DNA of 64,000 bases from Aquibacillus sediminis. Lineage in GTDB: Bacteria; Bacillota; Bacilli; Bacillales; Amphibacillaceae. The translations under genes and the position numbers were made by a program. This document shows, in pieces, positions 35,192 through 46,365 of the stretch (the stretch's first letter is position 1; each line of letters begins with the position of its first letter). A model generated the notes under the pieces. That model was not told the DNA's origin and made no database searches. It saw nothing but the letters and a program-made list of their open reading frames with translations. The DNA is taken from NCBI RefSeq assembly GCF_005870085.1, contig NZ_SZNM01000002.1, positions 1 to 64,000 on the forward strand, given 5' to 3'.

Positions 35192-35523
35192 TATTCAATA
35201 TCCTCCTGTGTAAACCATTCAATAAGGAGAAGTGCGGTCTGAACACCACCCATTGCGATTACAATCAACAATACTTGTTTAACAATATCAATGGTTGATC
35301 CTTCAAAGATACCTTTCTCAAAATTTGAGATTGCATCAAATGTACCACCAATAGCAGCGACTACTGCCCATATTCTTAAGCTTTTAGCGATTCTTCCCAT
35401 CAGTGTTAAGGGAGGTTCACCAGTTGCAAAGGCACCAATACTACCAATAATGGAACCACCCATAATCACACCTAATGCAATAAAATAACATTGAATCATT
35501 GAGGAAATGAAACGTTCTTCCAT
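35191..35523 (-). CDS. ytrH: Sporulation membrane protein YtrH
   Basis: A 110-residue protein with three hydrophobic segments (about 5-32, 50-64 and 80-102) typical of YtrH. GGGAGCGGG precedes ATG 35523. First gene of the ytrH-ytrI pair, divergent from dnaE. A sigma-E promoter is expected upstream on the minus strand, but I could not fix one convincingly. Confidence 0.88.
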   Translation of the reverse strand: MEERFISSMIQCYFIALGVIMGGSIIGSIGAFATGEPPLTLMGRIAKSLRIWAVVAAIGGTFDAISNFEKGIFEGSTIDIVKQVLLIVIAMGGVQTALLLIEWFTQEDIE

Positions 35524-35664
35524 GATGCCCGCTCCCTTTGGTCTCTATATCATATAGCGTTATGCTTCTGTTTAATACTATGATGATCATAGACAAGTTA
35601 TGTTTAATGATTTCATAGAAGCGGGTGATTCAGCTATAATAAAAGAAAGAAGGTGGGGAGAACA

Positions 35665-38600
35665 ATGGGCTTTACACATTTACAAGTGCGAAGTGGATAT
35701 AGCTTAATGACCAGTACAATTAAAATTAATAAATTAGTAAGTAAAGCCAAGGAAAGTGGCTTTACTTCTTTAGCATTGACTGATGAAGGTGTCATGTATG
35801 GGGCTGTTTCGTTTTATCAAGCATGTCAACAAGCGGGAATTAAGCCTATCATTGGCATGACAGTACCAGTGAATGATGAGGACATGGAAGAAAGTGCGAA
35901 TTGTATTATTTTGGCTAAAAATAAACAAGGCTATCAAAACCTCCTGAAGCTTAGTTCTCATCTCCAATTGCAAGATAAAAAAGGTATTACTAAGACGGAT
36001 ATAGCCAATTATCTTGAAGAAGTATTTGTCATATTACCTGTATTTCAATCACCAATTGCTCGATTATTGCATCAACAAAATGAAGAAGGTGTTAGTTCTT
36101 ATTTAAAAGAGTGGAAAACTTGTGTTAACAGTGAGGATTTATATCTAGGTATTTCTCCAGTATCAGAATCACAACAAAAACAAGTTGTCCAATCCATTAA
36201 ACACTTACATAAACAGTGGGATATACCTGTAACAGCTGTTGGTGATGTCCGCTACTTATCCTATACAGACGAAGCAGCATATCGATGTTTACTAGCGATG
36301 AAACATGGGCAGTCATGGTCTTATGATCAAAACGAACCACTAACCAATAGCCGCCATTTAAGAACAAATGAAGAAATACAACAAGAATTTGAACACCTTT
36401 GGCCTGAGATAGTATCTGAGACGGAATTGATCGCTGATAAATGCAACGTAGTTCTCAGTTTTGATCAACGAATGATACCTTCGTATCCAGTTCCGCAAGG
36501 GGAATCGGCGGAGAATTATTTAGAACAGCTATGTACCAAACAATTTGCAGTTAAATATGGTTCGGCGAACGAAAAAGTGAAACGACGTTTACAATACGAA
36601 TTGCAAATTATTCAATCAATGCAGTTTAGTGATTATTTTTTAATCGTGTGGGATTTTATCCGTTTTGCTAAAAAGGAAGGAATCATGGTTGGACCTGGTA
36701 GAGGGTCTGCTGCTGGATCACTTGTTGCGTACCTGTTGGGGATAACAGATATTGATCCAATCAAATACGATTTGTTATTTGAACGATTTCTTAACCCAGA
36801 ACGAGTGACAATGCCCGATATTGATGTGGATTTTTCAGATCATCGTAGGGATGAAGTGATTCGTTATGTGCGTGATAAGTATGGTGCAGAACACGTTGCG
36901 CAGATTGTTACATTCGGTACGTTTGCAGCACGTTCTTTATTACGTGAATTAATTAAAACAATGGAGATTGCAGAGCAAGATGCAACCTTTATCTTAAAGG
37001 AAGTACCTGCTCAAGGTTCAAAATCAATCGTCGAAAGTGTTCAAGCATCAAAAGCATTGATTGATTATGTGAAACAATCTAAAACGTTACAAGTTCTTTT
37101 TAAGATCGCGTCAAAGTTAGAAGGGTTACCAAGGCATATTTCTACTCATGCTGCAGGTGTTGTAATTAGTAAAGAACCGTTAACTGAACACGTACCAGTA
37201 ACTGCATCACAGGGAGAGATGATGCTTACCCAATATGCAATGAAAGAGCTAGAAGCAATTGGATTATTGAAAATGGACTTTCTTGGGTTGCGCAATTTAA
37301 CAATAATGGAAAAAATTGTTACTTCAATACGCAAACATACAGGAAAGGTTGTTAAGTTAAATGAAATTCCTTTAGATGATCAAAAAACATATGCTTTGCT
37401 ACAACAAGGAAAAACGAATGGGATTTTCCAATTGGAATCACAAGGGATGCAACAAGTCTTAACCACTATGAAACCAACTCGGTTTGAAGATGTGGTTGCT
37501 GTTAATGCGCTCTATCGACCGGGGCCAATGGAGTTTATTCCAACATATATTAAGCGGAAGAAGCAACAAGAAAAAGTTAGATACCCACATCAAGATCTAG
37601 AACCAATTTTAAACTATACATTTGGTGTTCTAATTTACCAAGAACAGATCATGCAAATAGCAAACAAAATGGCAGGTTTCTCACTAGGACAAGCAGATTT
37701 ATTGAGGAGGGCAGTTAGTAAGAAACAAAAAGACGTGCTGATCGAACAACAACAGCTATTTGTGCAAGGGTGTCTTAAAAATGGTTATAGTACCAAGGTT
37801 GCTGAAGAAGTGTATCAGTGGATTGTTCGGTTTGCCAACTATGGGTTTAACCGAAGTCATGCTGTTGCATACAGTGCAATTTCATACCAGTTAGCTTATT
37901 TAAAAGCGCATTACGCCCCATTCTTTTTATCTGAATTAATTAGTTCTATCACTGGTAATCATGATAAAATTCGCCTATATTTACGTGAGATGAAGGAACA
38001 TCATATTTCGTTGTTACCTCCTTCCATCAATAAAAGCTTTGGCAAATTTACAGTTGAGAATGGTCAAATTAGAATGGGATTGGCTTCCATTAAAGGTATC
38101 GGCCACCAAGTAATAAGAGAAATTATTACTATTCGAAAAGATCGTCCATTCAAGCATTTGTACGACTTTTGTTTACGGATTCCACTACATATTGTAAATC
38201 GTCAAGCAATTGAGTCTTTGATATTAGCGGGGGCTTTTGATGAAACACATGCCAATCGTGCCAGTTTGTTAGCCTCGCTTGACCAAGCAATGGAACAAGG
38301 GGAATTGTTTAAGGAGTTTGAAGACCAACCTTCTTTCTTTCAATCGGATATTGAATTGGATGCAACTTATATAGATATGGAACCTTTTTCACAAATGAAA
38401 AAATTAGCTTTTGAAAAGGAACTCATGGGTGTTTATGTTTCAAGTCATCCGTTACTTCAATATCGAAAAGACTTACGCGCAAATGGATATTTAAGTATCG
38501 CTGAATTAAAGACGTTTACAGCAAAAAATAATATGAAATTGAGTGCTGTGATTCAATCAATCAAGTCCATTCGGACAAAACGTGGTGATCCAATGGCATT

Positions 38601-39030
38601 TTTGACATTAGGTGATGAAACAGAGGAGATTGATGCTGTTCTGTTTCCAGATCTCTATCGCAATATCAATCGCTGGCTTCAGGAAGAAATGATCATTGTG
38701 GCAAAAGGAAAAATAGAAGAAAGAAATAATCGAATTCAATTTGTAGTTGCCGAAATGGAGCCCTTTTCAGACGAGTCTCTAATTAACAAACAAGAGAACA
38801 AAAAGTTGTTTATTAAAGTCGAAGAGGAACACGAACAAGAGACACTTGACAAGCTAAGAAGTATTGCTAACCGTTATCCAGGAGAGTCACCAGTACTTAT
38901 CTATCACCAGCAAACAAGGAAAACCTATCAACTTGGTGTTGACTATAACTTAAATTTAAATGGAGCATGTGTTAGGGATCTGTATCAATACTTTACTAAG
39001 GAACAAATCGCTATTACACAGCCTAAATAG
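35665..39030 (+). CDS. dnaE: DNA polymerase III alpha subunit DnaE
   Basis: A 1121-residue C-family polymerase. The N-terminal PHP domain (about 1-200) starts MGFTHLQVRSGYSLMTSTI. The catalytic core (about 280-800) has VGPGRGSAAGSLVAYLLGI and the aspartates of MPDIDVDFSDHRR. A helix-hairpin-helix/OB region ends the chain. It lacks the embedded exonuclease of PolC. In Bacillus DnaE extends primers before PolC takes over. ATG 35665 follows AAGGTGGGGAG. An in-frame GTG at 35653 is within that site. The downstream malic enzyme gene of B. subtilis (ytsJ) is absent. Confidence 0.96.
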   Translation: MGFTHLQVRSGYSLMTSTIKINKLVSKAKESGFTSLALTDEGVMYGAVSFYQACQQAGIKPIIGMTVPVNDEDMEESANCIILAKNKQGYQNLLKLSSHLQLQDKKGITKTDIANYLEEVFVILPVFQSPIARLLHQQNEEGVSSYLKEWKTCVNSEDLYLGISPVSESQQKQVVQSIKHLHKQWDIPVTAVGDVRYLSYTDEAAYRCLLAMKHGQSWSYDQNEPLTNSRHLRTNEEIQQEFEHLWPEIVSETELIADKCNVVLSFDQRMIPSYPVPQGESAENYLEQLCTKQFAVKYGSANEKVKRRLQYELQIIQSMQFSDYFLIVWDFIRFAKKEGIMVGPGRGSAAGSLVAYLLGITDIDPIKYDLLFERFLNPERVTMPDIDVDFSDHRRDEVIRYVRDKYGAEHVAQIVTFGTFAARSLLRELIKTMEIAEQDATFILKEVPAQGSKSIVESVQASKALIDYVKQSKTLQVLFKIASKLEGLPRHISTHAAGVVISKEPLTEHVPVTASQGEMMLTQYAMKELEAIGLLKMDFLGLRNLTIMEKIVTSIRKHTGKVVKLNEIPLDDQKTYALLQQGKTNGIFQLESQGMQQVLTTMKPTRFEDVVAVNALYRPGPMEFIPTYIKRKKQQEKVRYPHQDLEPILNYTFGVLIYQEQIMQIANKMAGFSLGQADLLRRAVSKKQKDVLIEQQQLFVQGCLKNGYSTKVAEEVYQWIVRFANYGFNRSHAVAYSAISYQLAYLKAHYAPFFLSELISSITGNHDKIRLYLREMKEHHISLLPPSINKSFGKFTVENGQIRMGLASIKGIGHQVIREIITIRKDRPFKHLYDFCLRIPLHIVNRQAIESLILAGAFDETHANRASLLASLDQAMEQGELFKEFEDQPSFFQSDIELDATYIDMEPFSQMKKLAFEKELMGVYVSSHPLLQYRKDLRANGYLSIAELKTFTAKNNMKLSAVIQSIKSIRTKRGDPMAFLTLGDETEEIDAVLFPDLYRNINRWLQEEMIIVAKGKIEERNNRIQFVVAEMEPFSDESLINKQENKKLFIKVEEEHEQETLDKLRSIANRYPGESPVLIYHQQTRKTYQLGVDYNLNLNGACVRDLYQYFTKEQIAITQPK

Positions 39031-39052
39031 GAACAGTCACGCTATTGATAAA

Positions 39053-39741
39053 TGTTTTTGTATGATCGAACAATCGTCGTGATTTGTAATTGCTGTTGCG
39101 CAGTAACTGTAAAAATTTAATTCTGATTGCAGCGAGTGTTTATACCATCGCTAAGGCAGAATACTATGCTTTCCATGGGCACGGCCTCGGGCCAACAGGA
39201 TGTTGGTCACGCAGGCGTTGTCACAGGACGTGACGATCTTAGCCTAGGTTCCTTTACCAAGTGGATCTTCGGCTCGCGCTGTTCCCATAGGACAAGGAAG
39301 GCTTCGGCAGCGATACTTCGCACGAAGAAAATTGTACTTTATTTTCGAGGAGTCTCCGTATTCTGCCTTCGCTGGTATAAGTTTTCTGATTTATAAGATT
39401 GTAGATCGGTAAAGGCAATATTGTATACAACGTTATGCTCTAAGCGCATCATTAGCATTAAAGCAATTAAGCCACTTTCTATAAAAATTCATAGCTCACC
39501 AACAGCGGAGGCAATACACGGAGACTCCCGAGGCCCGACGAGGGTCATGCAGGCGTTGTCCGACAAGGACGGTTTTAGCCTGTGGTCCTTAATTCATCAT
39601 AGGTGAGACCCCGCAGCGAGGGACGAGCGAGGAGCTCATCAGCCGCCCGTGGAAAGCGTAGTGTATTGCCGCAGCGCCGTTCAGCACTAATCTTATTAAG
39701 AATGGACGGAAGTCATGTGGAGAAATGTCGTATAATACAGC
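39053..39741 (+). mobile_element. MITE-like element E2 (about 690 bp, left end decayed)
   Basis: The right terminal repeat is at 39722-39741 (ATGTCGTATAATACAGC intact). The left end near 39053-39075 is only loosely similar. The left module is at 39155-39367 and the right module at 39505-39676. Both modules carry the extra hairpin cassette, with hairpins GTCAC-AGGAC-GTGAC (39220-39234) and GTCC-GACAA-GGAC (39558-39570). Several open frames cross it, but they have no ribosome sites and reflect its higher GC content. Confidence 0.78.
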
Positions 39742-39784
39742 TTATGTTTCACCAAAACGCTTCTTTTGAACAGTTTTTTATCCC

Positions 39785-39935
39785 GGTGCAACCGTCCGTA
39801 ATACTCCCTCTTCATAAACATGAAAGTAAACTGAAAATGTTTAAAAGGGAGTAAACGGACGCTAACACCCCGATTCGTTCAACTAACAATCAGTGGGGGA
39901 AGGGCAAAAACCCCCACTGATTGAAGCTTCACTTT
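39785..39935 (+). repeat. Two-hairpin structured repeat, copy C (most complete)
   Basis: CGTCCGT and ACTCCCT at the start pair with AGGGAGT and ACGGACG further on, making a two-segment stem separated by a small internal loop. Then AATCAGTGGGGG pairs perfectly with CCCCCACTGATT near 39888-39925. The linker reads CTAACACCCCGATTCGTTCA. No protein frame is associated. The layout resembles structured right ends or guide-type RNAs of some insertion sequences, but no tnpA, tnpB or iscB gene is present. Confidence 0.65.
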
Positions 39936-40047
39936 ATGAGATACAGATAGGTGTATGTATCGATTACGAAAGTGCACACCGTCCATGTGAACAAAATCTC
40001 AAACAATAGGAGATGTTGCCGAAAATTGGTAGATTTATTTACGCTAC

Positions 40048-40098
40048 TTTACATGGAATGAGCATCTGATATAATGTAATAGCTAGGTGGTCTGACCA
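40048..40098 (+). promoter_or_regulatory. Promoter and operator of the FadR/GntR-type regulator gene
   Basis: TTTACA (40048-40053), 16 bases, then a perfect TATAAT (40070-40075). Just after the expected start lies TGGTCTGACCA (40088-40098), a perfect palindrome that fits the FadR-subfamily operator form TNGTNNNACNA. A regulator bound there would block its own transcription, and perhaps that of accDA downstream. Confidence 0.72.
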
Positions 40099-40224
40099 AT
40101 TAGGAAGATTATTGATTGGTTAACGAGCGTTAAGAATATCTTTATTTATTTTGATTATAATGGAAGCTAAACATTGCTAATTCATTAAAGAAACAACTCC
40201 GCATGAAGGGTGATCGTTACATAA

Positions 40225-40833
40225 ATGTCCACAAAAGTGAAGGTTTATGAAGAGGTCTTAAAACAAATACAAACTTTAATTTATAATAAAAAACTATCAC
40301 CTGGTGATCGCTTACCATCAGAGCGGGAACTTGCAGAACAACTAAATGCAGGTAGATCTTCTGTTCGTGAAGCTTTACGTGCGATTGAATTATTAGGGTT
40401 AATTGAAACACGTAGAGGAGAAGGAACTTTTTTACGGACTTACCGCACTTATCATTTAGTTGAATTGTTAGCATCATTTATTTTGCAGGAGCCGAAATCA
40501 AAACAGGAGATATTGCTATCAAAACGAATACTTGAAAAAGAGGCTGTTAAATTAGCAATTCAAAGTATGGATCAGAAAAACATAGAGGGATTACAAACTG
40601 TGTTGCATCAAGAACAAAATCAACAACAAAAGCACTACGCATTCTTTTCGATTATTTTTAGTCTAGCAGATAACTATTTATTACAAAAGATTTGGGAAGT
40701 AATGGAACAGTTCTCCCATACCATTAATGAGTATGACTATAATGATGAATTTTATCATAAGTTGCTCATCATCTATAAAAACCAACAGTTGGAGAACATA
40801 GAAGATTTATTTAATAACCTTAGTCTAAATTGA
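40225..40833 (+). CDS. GntR-family regulator of the FadR subfamily
   Basis: A 202-residue protein. The N-terminal winged helix (about 8-72) has the GntR signature LSPGDRLPSERELAEQLNAG then SSVREALRAIELLGLIETRR. A short helical FCD-like domain follows (about 80-200), smaller than usual. ATG 40225 is chosen, though its ribosome site (GAAGGG) is distant. It is 38 bases before accD, so fatty-acid or acyl-CoA control of accDA is a reasonable inference. B. subtilis has no regulator at this spot. Confidence 0.82.
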   Translation: MSTKVKVYEEVLKQIQTLIYNKKLSPGDRLPSERELAEQLNAGRSSVREALRAIELLGLIETRRGEGTFLRTYRTYHLVELLASFILQEPKSKQEILLSKRILEKEAVKLAIQSMDQKNIEGLQTVLHQEQNQQQKHYAFFSIIFSLADNYLLQKIWEVMEQFSHTINEYDYNDEFYHKLLIIYKNQQLENIEDLFNNLSLN

Positions 40834-40871
40834 TTTAAGAATAGAGGTTTGCGTAAAAGGAGGACTATCTC

Positions 40872-41729
40872 TTGTTGAAAGATTTCTTTAAGAAAAAAAG
40901 GTATGCATCAATCCCAAGAGAGGAAGCTAAACAAGACGTTCCTGAAGGGTTAATGAAAAAATGTCATGGTTGCAAAAAAATATATTACAGAAAAGAAATG
41001 AAGAAAAACTTAAATGTATGTCCTAATTGTGGGTACCATCATCAGCTGACAGCATTTGAGCGTATTGATAGTTTGATTGATGAAGGGACTTTCCAACAAT
41101 GGGATCAAGAATTACTATCCAAAAACCCGCTTCAATTTCCAGATTATGAACAAAAGTTGGAAAAGGATAGAAAGAAAACGAGCTTAAATGAAGCTGTTGT
41201 GACAGGAAAAGGCAAAATTGATGGTTATGAAACAGCGATTGCGGTCATGGATAAACGGTTTAGAATGGGGAGCATGGGTTCGGTTGTTGGTGAAAAAATA
41301 GCACGAGCTATCGAAAATGCTCGAGAACAATCCCTTCCATTTATTATTTTCACAGCATCGGGCGGAGCTAGAATGCAGGAAGGTGTACTTAGTTTGATGC
41401 AAATGGGAAAAACGTCTGTTGCAGTACAAAGGTTTAGCCGGTCAGGTGGATTAATGATTTCTGTTATGACAAATCCAACTACTGGTGGTGTATCTGCAAG
41501 TTTTGCCTCCTTAGGTGACTATAATTTTGCTGAACCAGGAGCATTAATTGGATTTGCAGGTCGACGTATTATTGAACAAACTATTAGAGAAAAGTTACCA
41601 GATGATTTTCAAACGGCTGAATTTCAGTTGAAACATGGACAAGTGGATAAAGTAGTACCGAGAGATGAAATGAAAGATTTATTTACGACATTACTTGACC
41701 TTCATCAGCCACAGGGGGGTAAATCGTGA
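40872..41729 (+). CDS. accD: Acetyl-CoA carboxylase carboxyltransferase subunit beta
   Basis: A 285-residue protein from TTG 40872 behind AAAGGAGG. The N-terminal Cys4 zinc ribbon is CHGCKKIYY and CPNCGYHH (about 34-56). The crotonase-like core contains [15 protein letters not shown] and [17 protein letters not shown] (about 158-174). With AccA it transfers carboxyl from carboxybiotin to acetyl-CoA to make malonyl-CoA. The accA start overlaps its stop by four bases. Confidence 0.97.
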   Translation: MLKDFFKKKRYASIPREEAKQDVPEGLMKKCHGCKKIYYRKEMKKNLNVCPNCGYHHQLTAFERIDSLIDEGTFQQWDQELLSKNPLQFPDYEQKLEKDRKKTSLNEAVVTGKGKIDGYETAIAVMDKRFRMGSMGSVVGEKIARAIENAREQSLPFIIFTASGGARMQEGVLSLMQMGKTSVAVQRFSRSGGLMISVMTNPTTGGVSASFASLGDYNFAEPGALIGFAGRRIIEQTIREKLPDDFQTAEFQLKHGQVDKVVPRDEMKDLFTTLLDLHQPQGGKS

Positions 41730-42679
41730 AACAAGTGTTAGAATTTGAGAAGCCTGTACTAGAATTACGTGACAAAATACAAGATTTAAAAGAGATGACA
41801 AAAGCTAGTGACATCGATTTATCCAAAGAGATTACGACATTAGAAAGTCGTTTAGAGAAGCTTGAAGAGGATATATATGGTAATTTGAGTCCGTGGAACA
41901 GGGTGCAAATCGCCAGACATTCTGATCGTCCCACAACACTTGATTATGTTGACTATCTCTTTACAGATTTTATTGAATTCCATGGGGATCGCTTATTTGG
42001 TGATGATGAAGCGATTGTTACAGGAATTGGGAAATATAAAGGAGAGCCTGTTACCATTATAGGTCATCAGCGTGGAAAAGATACGAAAGAGAACCTTAAT
42101 CGAAACTTTGGTATGCCACATCCTGAAGGGTATCGGAAGGCATTGCGCCATATGCACCAAGCTGATAAATTTAACCGACCAATTGTGACTTTTATTGATA
42201 CGAAAGGTGCGTATCCTGGTAAAGCAGCCGAAGAGCGTGGTCAAAGTGAAGCAATTGCCCGGAATCTGATGGAAATGTCTGGTTTACATGTACCCATCAT
42301 TTGTATTGTTATTGGTGAAGGTGGAAGTGGTGGAGCACTAGGCCTAGGTATTGGTGATCATGTTCACATGCTTGAAAACTCTACTTATTCTGTCATTTCA
42401 CCAGAAGGCGCGGCGACGATTTTATGGAAGGATGCTGCTCTTGCGCAACGTGCAGCAGAGTCATTAAAAATCACATCCTATGATTTACAAGAACTTGGCG
42501 TGATTGATGAAGTGATTGCTGAACCTAGAGGTGGAGCACATCGAAGTGTGCAACAACAATCAGAATTAATCGATGCTGTCTTACAAGATTCTTTAGCAAA
42601 ATTAAAAAACTTAAATACGGAAGAATTACTTGAGCATAGATGGGAAAAATATAAACAAATAGGTGAGCTAAGTAACTAA
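41726..42679 (+). CDS. accA: Acetyl-CoA carboxylase carboxyltransferase subunit alpha
   Basis: A 317-residue protein starting at GTG 41726, inside the accD stop (GTGA overlap), behind CAGGGGGG. An N-terminal helical hairpin (about 1-50) is followed by the crotonase-fold core with [16 protein letters not shown] (about 128) and [19 protein letters not shown] (about 196-214), the oxyanion glycine motifs. It pairs with AccD in an alpha2beta2 unit. Coupled translation keeps the two in equal amounts. Confidence 0.97.
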   Translation: MKQVLEFEKPVLELRDKIQDLKEMTKASDIDLSKEITTLESRLEKLEEDIYGNLSPWNRVQIARHSDRPTTLDYVDYLFTDFIEFHGDRLFGDDEAIVTGIGKYKGEPVTIIGHQRGKDTKENLNRNFGMPHPEGYRKALRHMHQADKFNRPIVTFIDTKGAYPGKAAEERGQSEAIARNLMEMSGLHVPIICIVIGEGGSGGALGLGIGDHVHMLENSTYSVISPEGAATILWKDAALAQRAAESLKITSYDLQELGVIDEVIAEPRGGAHRSVQQQSELIDAVLQDSLAKLKNLNTEELLEHRWEKYKQIGELSN

Positions 42680-42682
42680 TTT

Positions 42683-42870
42683 ATCCGCATGTGATCGGCA
42701 TTAGGACCCACACTTTAAGCTTACGAGGTAAAACCAATGAGGTAATGTGGGATAACTGCGAGTAAATGTCTGAATCTGTTCAAGGGGCCTGCGGATCTCT
42801 CCTTGTGTTGTAATCAATCAGTGGGGACGACAGTCTTTCTCACTGATCGAGTTTCAGTATAGAGTCCATT
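42683..42870 (+). repeat. Two-hairpin structured repeat, copy D (diverged)
   Basis: CCCAC (near 42709) pairs with GTGGG, and ATCAGTGGGG (near 42819) pairs with a degenerate CTCACTGAT. GTTCAAGGGGCCTGCGGAT matches GTTCAAGGGACTGCGGGT of copy A. It lies directly downstream of accA, as copy A lies downstream of moaB. Confidence 0.5.
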
Positions 42871-42890
42871 TCAAGTAATTTGTATATGAC

Positions 42891-42920
42891 TTACCCTTGT
42901 CAAAGCTTTGACAAGGGTAA
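42891..42920. other. Perfect 30-bp palindrome between accA and pfkA
   Basis: TTACCCTTGTCAAAG followed immediately by its reverse complement, CTTTGACAAGGGTAA. There is no loop and no following T-run, so it is a poor terminator for accA. It lies about 65 bases before the pfkA minus-35 box, so it could be an operator or a cruciform. It is not a standard cre (the centre is AGCT, not CG). Confidence 0.6.
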
Positions 42921-42983
42921 ATTGTGTAAAGAAGAAAAGTTTGAACTAAAATTGTAAGATTTTAGGATGTGTTTTTTTAGGCA

Positions 42984-43013
42984 TTGATGTATAATCTAAT
43001 TTGGTGGTAAAAT
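42984..43013 (+). promoter_or_regulatory. pfkA-pyk promoter
   Basis: TTGATG (42984-42989) and TAAAAT (43008-43013), separated by 18 bases, lie about 72 bases before the pfkA start. A reasonable sigma-A promoter for the pfkA-pyk pair. Confidence 0.6.
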
Positions 43014-43021
43014 TTGTTTGA

Positions 43022-44044
<1,023 letters not shown>

Positions 44045-44089
44045 TTAAGTTACACAAGTGGATGTAGAGAAATAAGGAGGAAATTTTTA

Positions 44090-45850
44090 ATGAGACGAAC
44101 TAAGATTGTATGTACAATAGGACCAGCATCAGAATCAGTAGACAAATTGGTTCAATTAATTGATGCGGGAATGAATGTTGCAAGACTAAACTTTTCCCAT
44201 GGTGATTTTGATGAACATGGTGAACGTATTAAAAATATACGTCAAGCAGCACAACAAACAGGTAAAACTGTTGCGATTCTTTTAGATACAAAAGGTCCAG
44301 AGATTAGAACAGGAACGTTAAAAGATGGGGAAGCATATTTAAATAAAGGCGACACGGTATATGTTTCTATGGAAGATATCGAGGGAACAGCAGAACGTAT
44401 CTCTGTAACATATCCGCAGTTGATTGAGGATGTACATGAAGGTTCAAAACTTTTATTAGATGATGGTTTAATTGAGCTAGAAGTTCAAGAGATTTTGAAA
44501 GATAAAAATGAACTAAAAACGGTCGCATTAAACTCTGGACTGTTGAAAAATAAAAAAGGTGTTAACGTACCAAATGTAAGTGTGAACCTACCGGGTATCA
44601 CAGAGAAGGACGCCGCTGATATTAAGTTTGGTATTGAGCAAGATGTTGACTTTATAGCTGCATCATTTGTACGTCGTTCATCTGACGTATTAGAAATTAG
44701 AGAATTACTTGAGGAAAATAATGCGACATCAATTAATATTATTCCTAAGATTGAAAACCAAGAGGGTGTCGACAATATTGAGTCCATCTTACAAGTAAGT
44801 GACGGGCTAATGGTTGCTCGAGGTGACCTAGGGGTAGAAATCCCACCTGAGGATGTACCACTAGTGCAAAAAGACTTAATTGAGCAATGTAACATTGCAG
44901 GTAAGCCAGTTATTACTGCAACACAAATGTTAGATTCAATGCAACGAAATCCAAGACCAACAAGAGCAGAAGCATCTGACGTAGCAAATGCTATATTCGA
45001 TGGAACGGATGCCATTATGCTTTCAGGGGAAACAGCAGCAGGGGATTATCCTGTTGAAGCGGTTCAAACGATGAGCAATATTGCAACAAAAGCTGAAACT
45101 GGTATTGATCATAAAGCAATTCTTGACATTCGCTCCAAAACGAGTGATATGACCATTACAGATGCGATTAGCCAATCTGTTAATCATTCAGCAATGAACC
45201 TTGATGTGAATGCGTTATTAACACCAACTGTAAGTGGTCATACAGCGCGTATGATTTCAAAATATCGTCCTAAAGCACCAATTATTGCAGTTACGTATGA
45301 TGAACGAGTAAGTCGTCGCCTGTCATTAGTATGGGGCGTGCAAACGATTCTGGGGCAATTAGCACATTCTACTGATGATGTGTTAGATGTAGCCATTGAC
45401 CGTGGTCTTTCAACAGGATACTTCAAGCGAGGCGATCGTGTGATTATTACTGCAGGTGTTCCTGTTGGAGAAAGTGGTACAACCAACTTAATGAAAGTTC
45501 ATATCATTGGTGATGTACTTGCAAAAGGACAAGGTGTTGGTAAAGGTAGTAGCTATGGCAAAGCTGTAGTTGTAAAAAATGCAGAAGAAGCTAAAACAAA
45601 AGTACAAGAAGATGACATTATTGTAACCTATGGTACGGACAAAGATATGATGCCTGCCATTGAAAAAGCAAGTGGAATTGTTACGGAAGCTGGTGGACTA
45701 ACATCTCACGCAGCTGTAGTTGGGTTAAGTCTTGGTATCCCAGTAATCGTAGGGGTTGAAAAAGCAGTCGATACGATTAAAGATGGAACAGATATAACGA
45801 TTGATGCAAGCAAAGGTGATATCTATAATGGACATGCAGGTGTGCTATAA
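44090..45850 (+). CDS. pyk: Pyruvate kinase with C-terminal PEP-utilising domain
   Basis: A 586-residue enzyme. The TIM-barrel core begins [15 protein letters not shown] and contains [12 protein letters not shown] (about 242-253) and the K/Mg motif [12 protein letters not shown] (about 271). An allosteric C-domain (about 355-470) is followed by an extra PEP-utilising mobile domain (about 475-586) with [11 protein letters not shown], as in other Bacillus pyruvate kinases, where its role is unclear. It makes ATP and pyruvate from PEP. AAGGAGG is well placed before ATG 44090. Confidence 0.97.
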   Translation: MRRTKIVCTIGPASESVDKLVQLIDAGMNVARLNFSHGDFDEHGERIKNIRQAAQQTGKTVAILLDTKGPEIRTGTLKDGEAYLNKGDTVYVSMEDIEGTAERISVTYPQLIEDVHEGSKLLLDDGLIELEVQEILKDKNELKTVALNSGLLKNKKGVNVPNVSVNLPGITEKDAADIKFGIEQDVDFIAASFVRRSSDVLEIRELLEENNATSINIIPKIENQEGVDNIESILQVSDGLMVARGDLGVEIPPEDVPLVQKDLIEQCNIAGKPVITATQMLDSMQRNPRPTRAEASDVANAIFDGTDAIMLSGETAAGDYPVEAVQTMSNIATKAETGIDHKAILDIRSKTSDMTITDAISQSVNHSAMNLDVNALLTPTVSGHTARMISKYRPKAPIIAVTYDERVSRRLSLVWGVQTILGQLAHSTDDVLDVAIDRGLSTGYFKRGDRVIITAGVPVGESGTTNLMKVHIIGDVLAKGQGVGKGSSYGKAVVVKNAEEAKTKVQEDDIIVTYGTDKDMMPAIEKASGIVTEAGGLTSHAAVVGLSLGIPVIVGVEKAVDTIKDGTDITIDASKGDIYNGHAGVL

Positions 45851-45863
45851 TTAATGTGATTCG

Positions 45864-45897
45864 AAAAAAAGAAGGGGAGACAACCCCTTCTTTTTTC
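45864..45897 (+). terminator. pfkA-pyk terminator
   Basis: AAAAAGAAGGGG (45866-45877) and CCCCTTCTTTTT (45884-45895) form a 12-bp stem with a six-base loop and a T-run. Confidence 0.93.
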
Positions 45898-45958
45898 GTT
45901 TCCGGTTGTATACAATATAGATAGGCTATATAGAGTAGAAAGGGGGAGTACTAGTATT

Positions 45959-46351
45959 ATGTTTCGCTGGATTTTACTTCTCGTATTAATTGTTCCTGCC
46001 TTAGAAATTGGCGTTTTGGTCTGGGCTGGTGGGAAAATAGGACCATGGTGGGTAGTGTTGCTCATTATTTCAACCGGTGTATTAGGTGCATGGCTTGCTA
46101 AATATCAAGGACTTGAAACAATTCGAAGAGCTCAAGATTCTGTTGCCTATGGCCAATTGCCACATGAAGAAATATTCGATGGTATTTGTATCTTAATTGG
46201 TGCAGCAGTACTGTTAACACCAGGGTTTATAACCGATGCACTTGGTTTTGCTTTGCTATTACCGACTACAAGAAGACCAATTAAAAGTTGGTTACAAGCA
46301 ATCCTTAGACAAATGATGGATCGTGGTACGATTACGATATATAAAAGGTAA
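45959..46351 (+). CDS. fxsA: FxsA-family membrane protein (YtzA)
   Basis: A 130-residue protein with membrane helices at about 3-22, 27-45 and 72-97 and the FxsA pattern PALEIGVLVWAGGKIGPWW. E. coli FxsA relieves F-plasmid exclusion of phage T7, but its normal role is unknown. GGGGGAG lies before ATG 45959. Its place after pyk matches B. subtilis ytzA. It has its own terminator. Confidence 0.9.
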   Translation: MFRWILLLVLIVPALEIGVLVWAGGKIGPWWVVLLIISTGVLGAWLAKYQGLETIRRAQDSVAYGQLPHEEIFDGICILIGAAVLLTPGFITDALGFALLLPTTRRPIKSWLQAILRQMMDRGTITIYKR

Positions 46352-46365
46352 CCTTAAATGGAAAC

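Noticed and set aside
39127-39854. Three forward frames of 61-89 codons in element E2.
   Set aside because: No ribosome sites. The frames follow from the GC-rich palindromic modules and are not conserved between copies.
42891-42920. Palindrome as a catabolite-responsive element for pfkA.
   Set aside because: The central CG of cre is replaced by AGCT and the arms do not fit the consensus.
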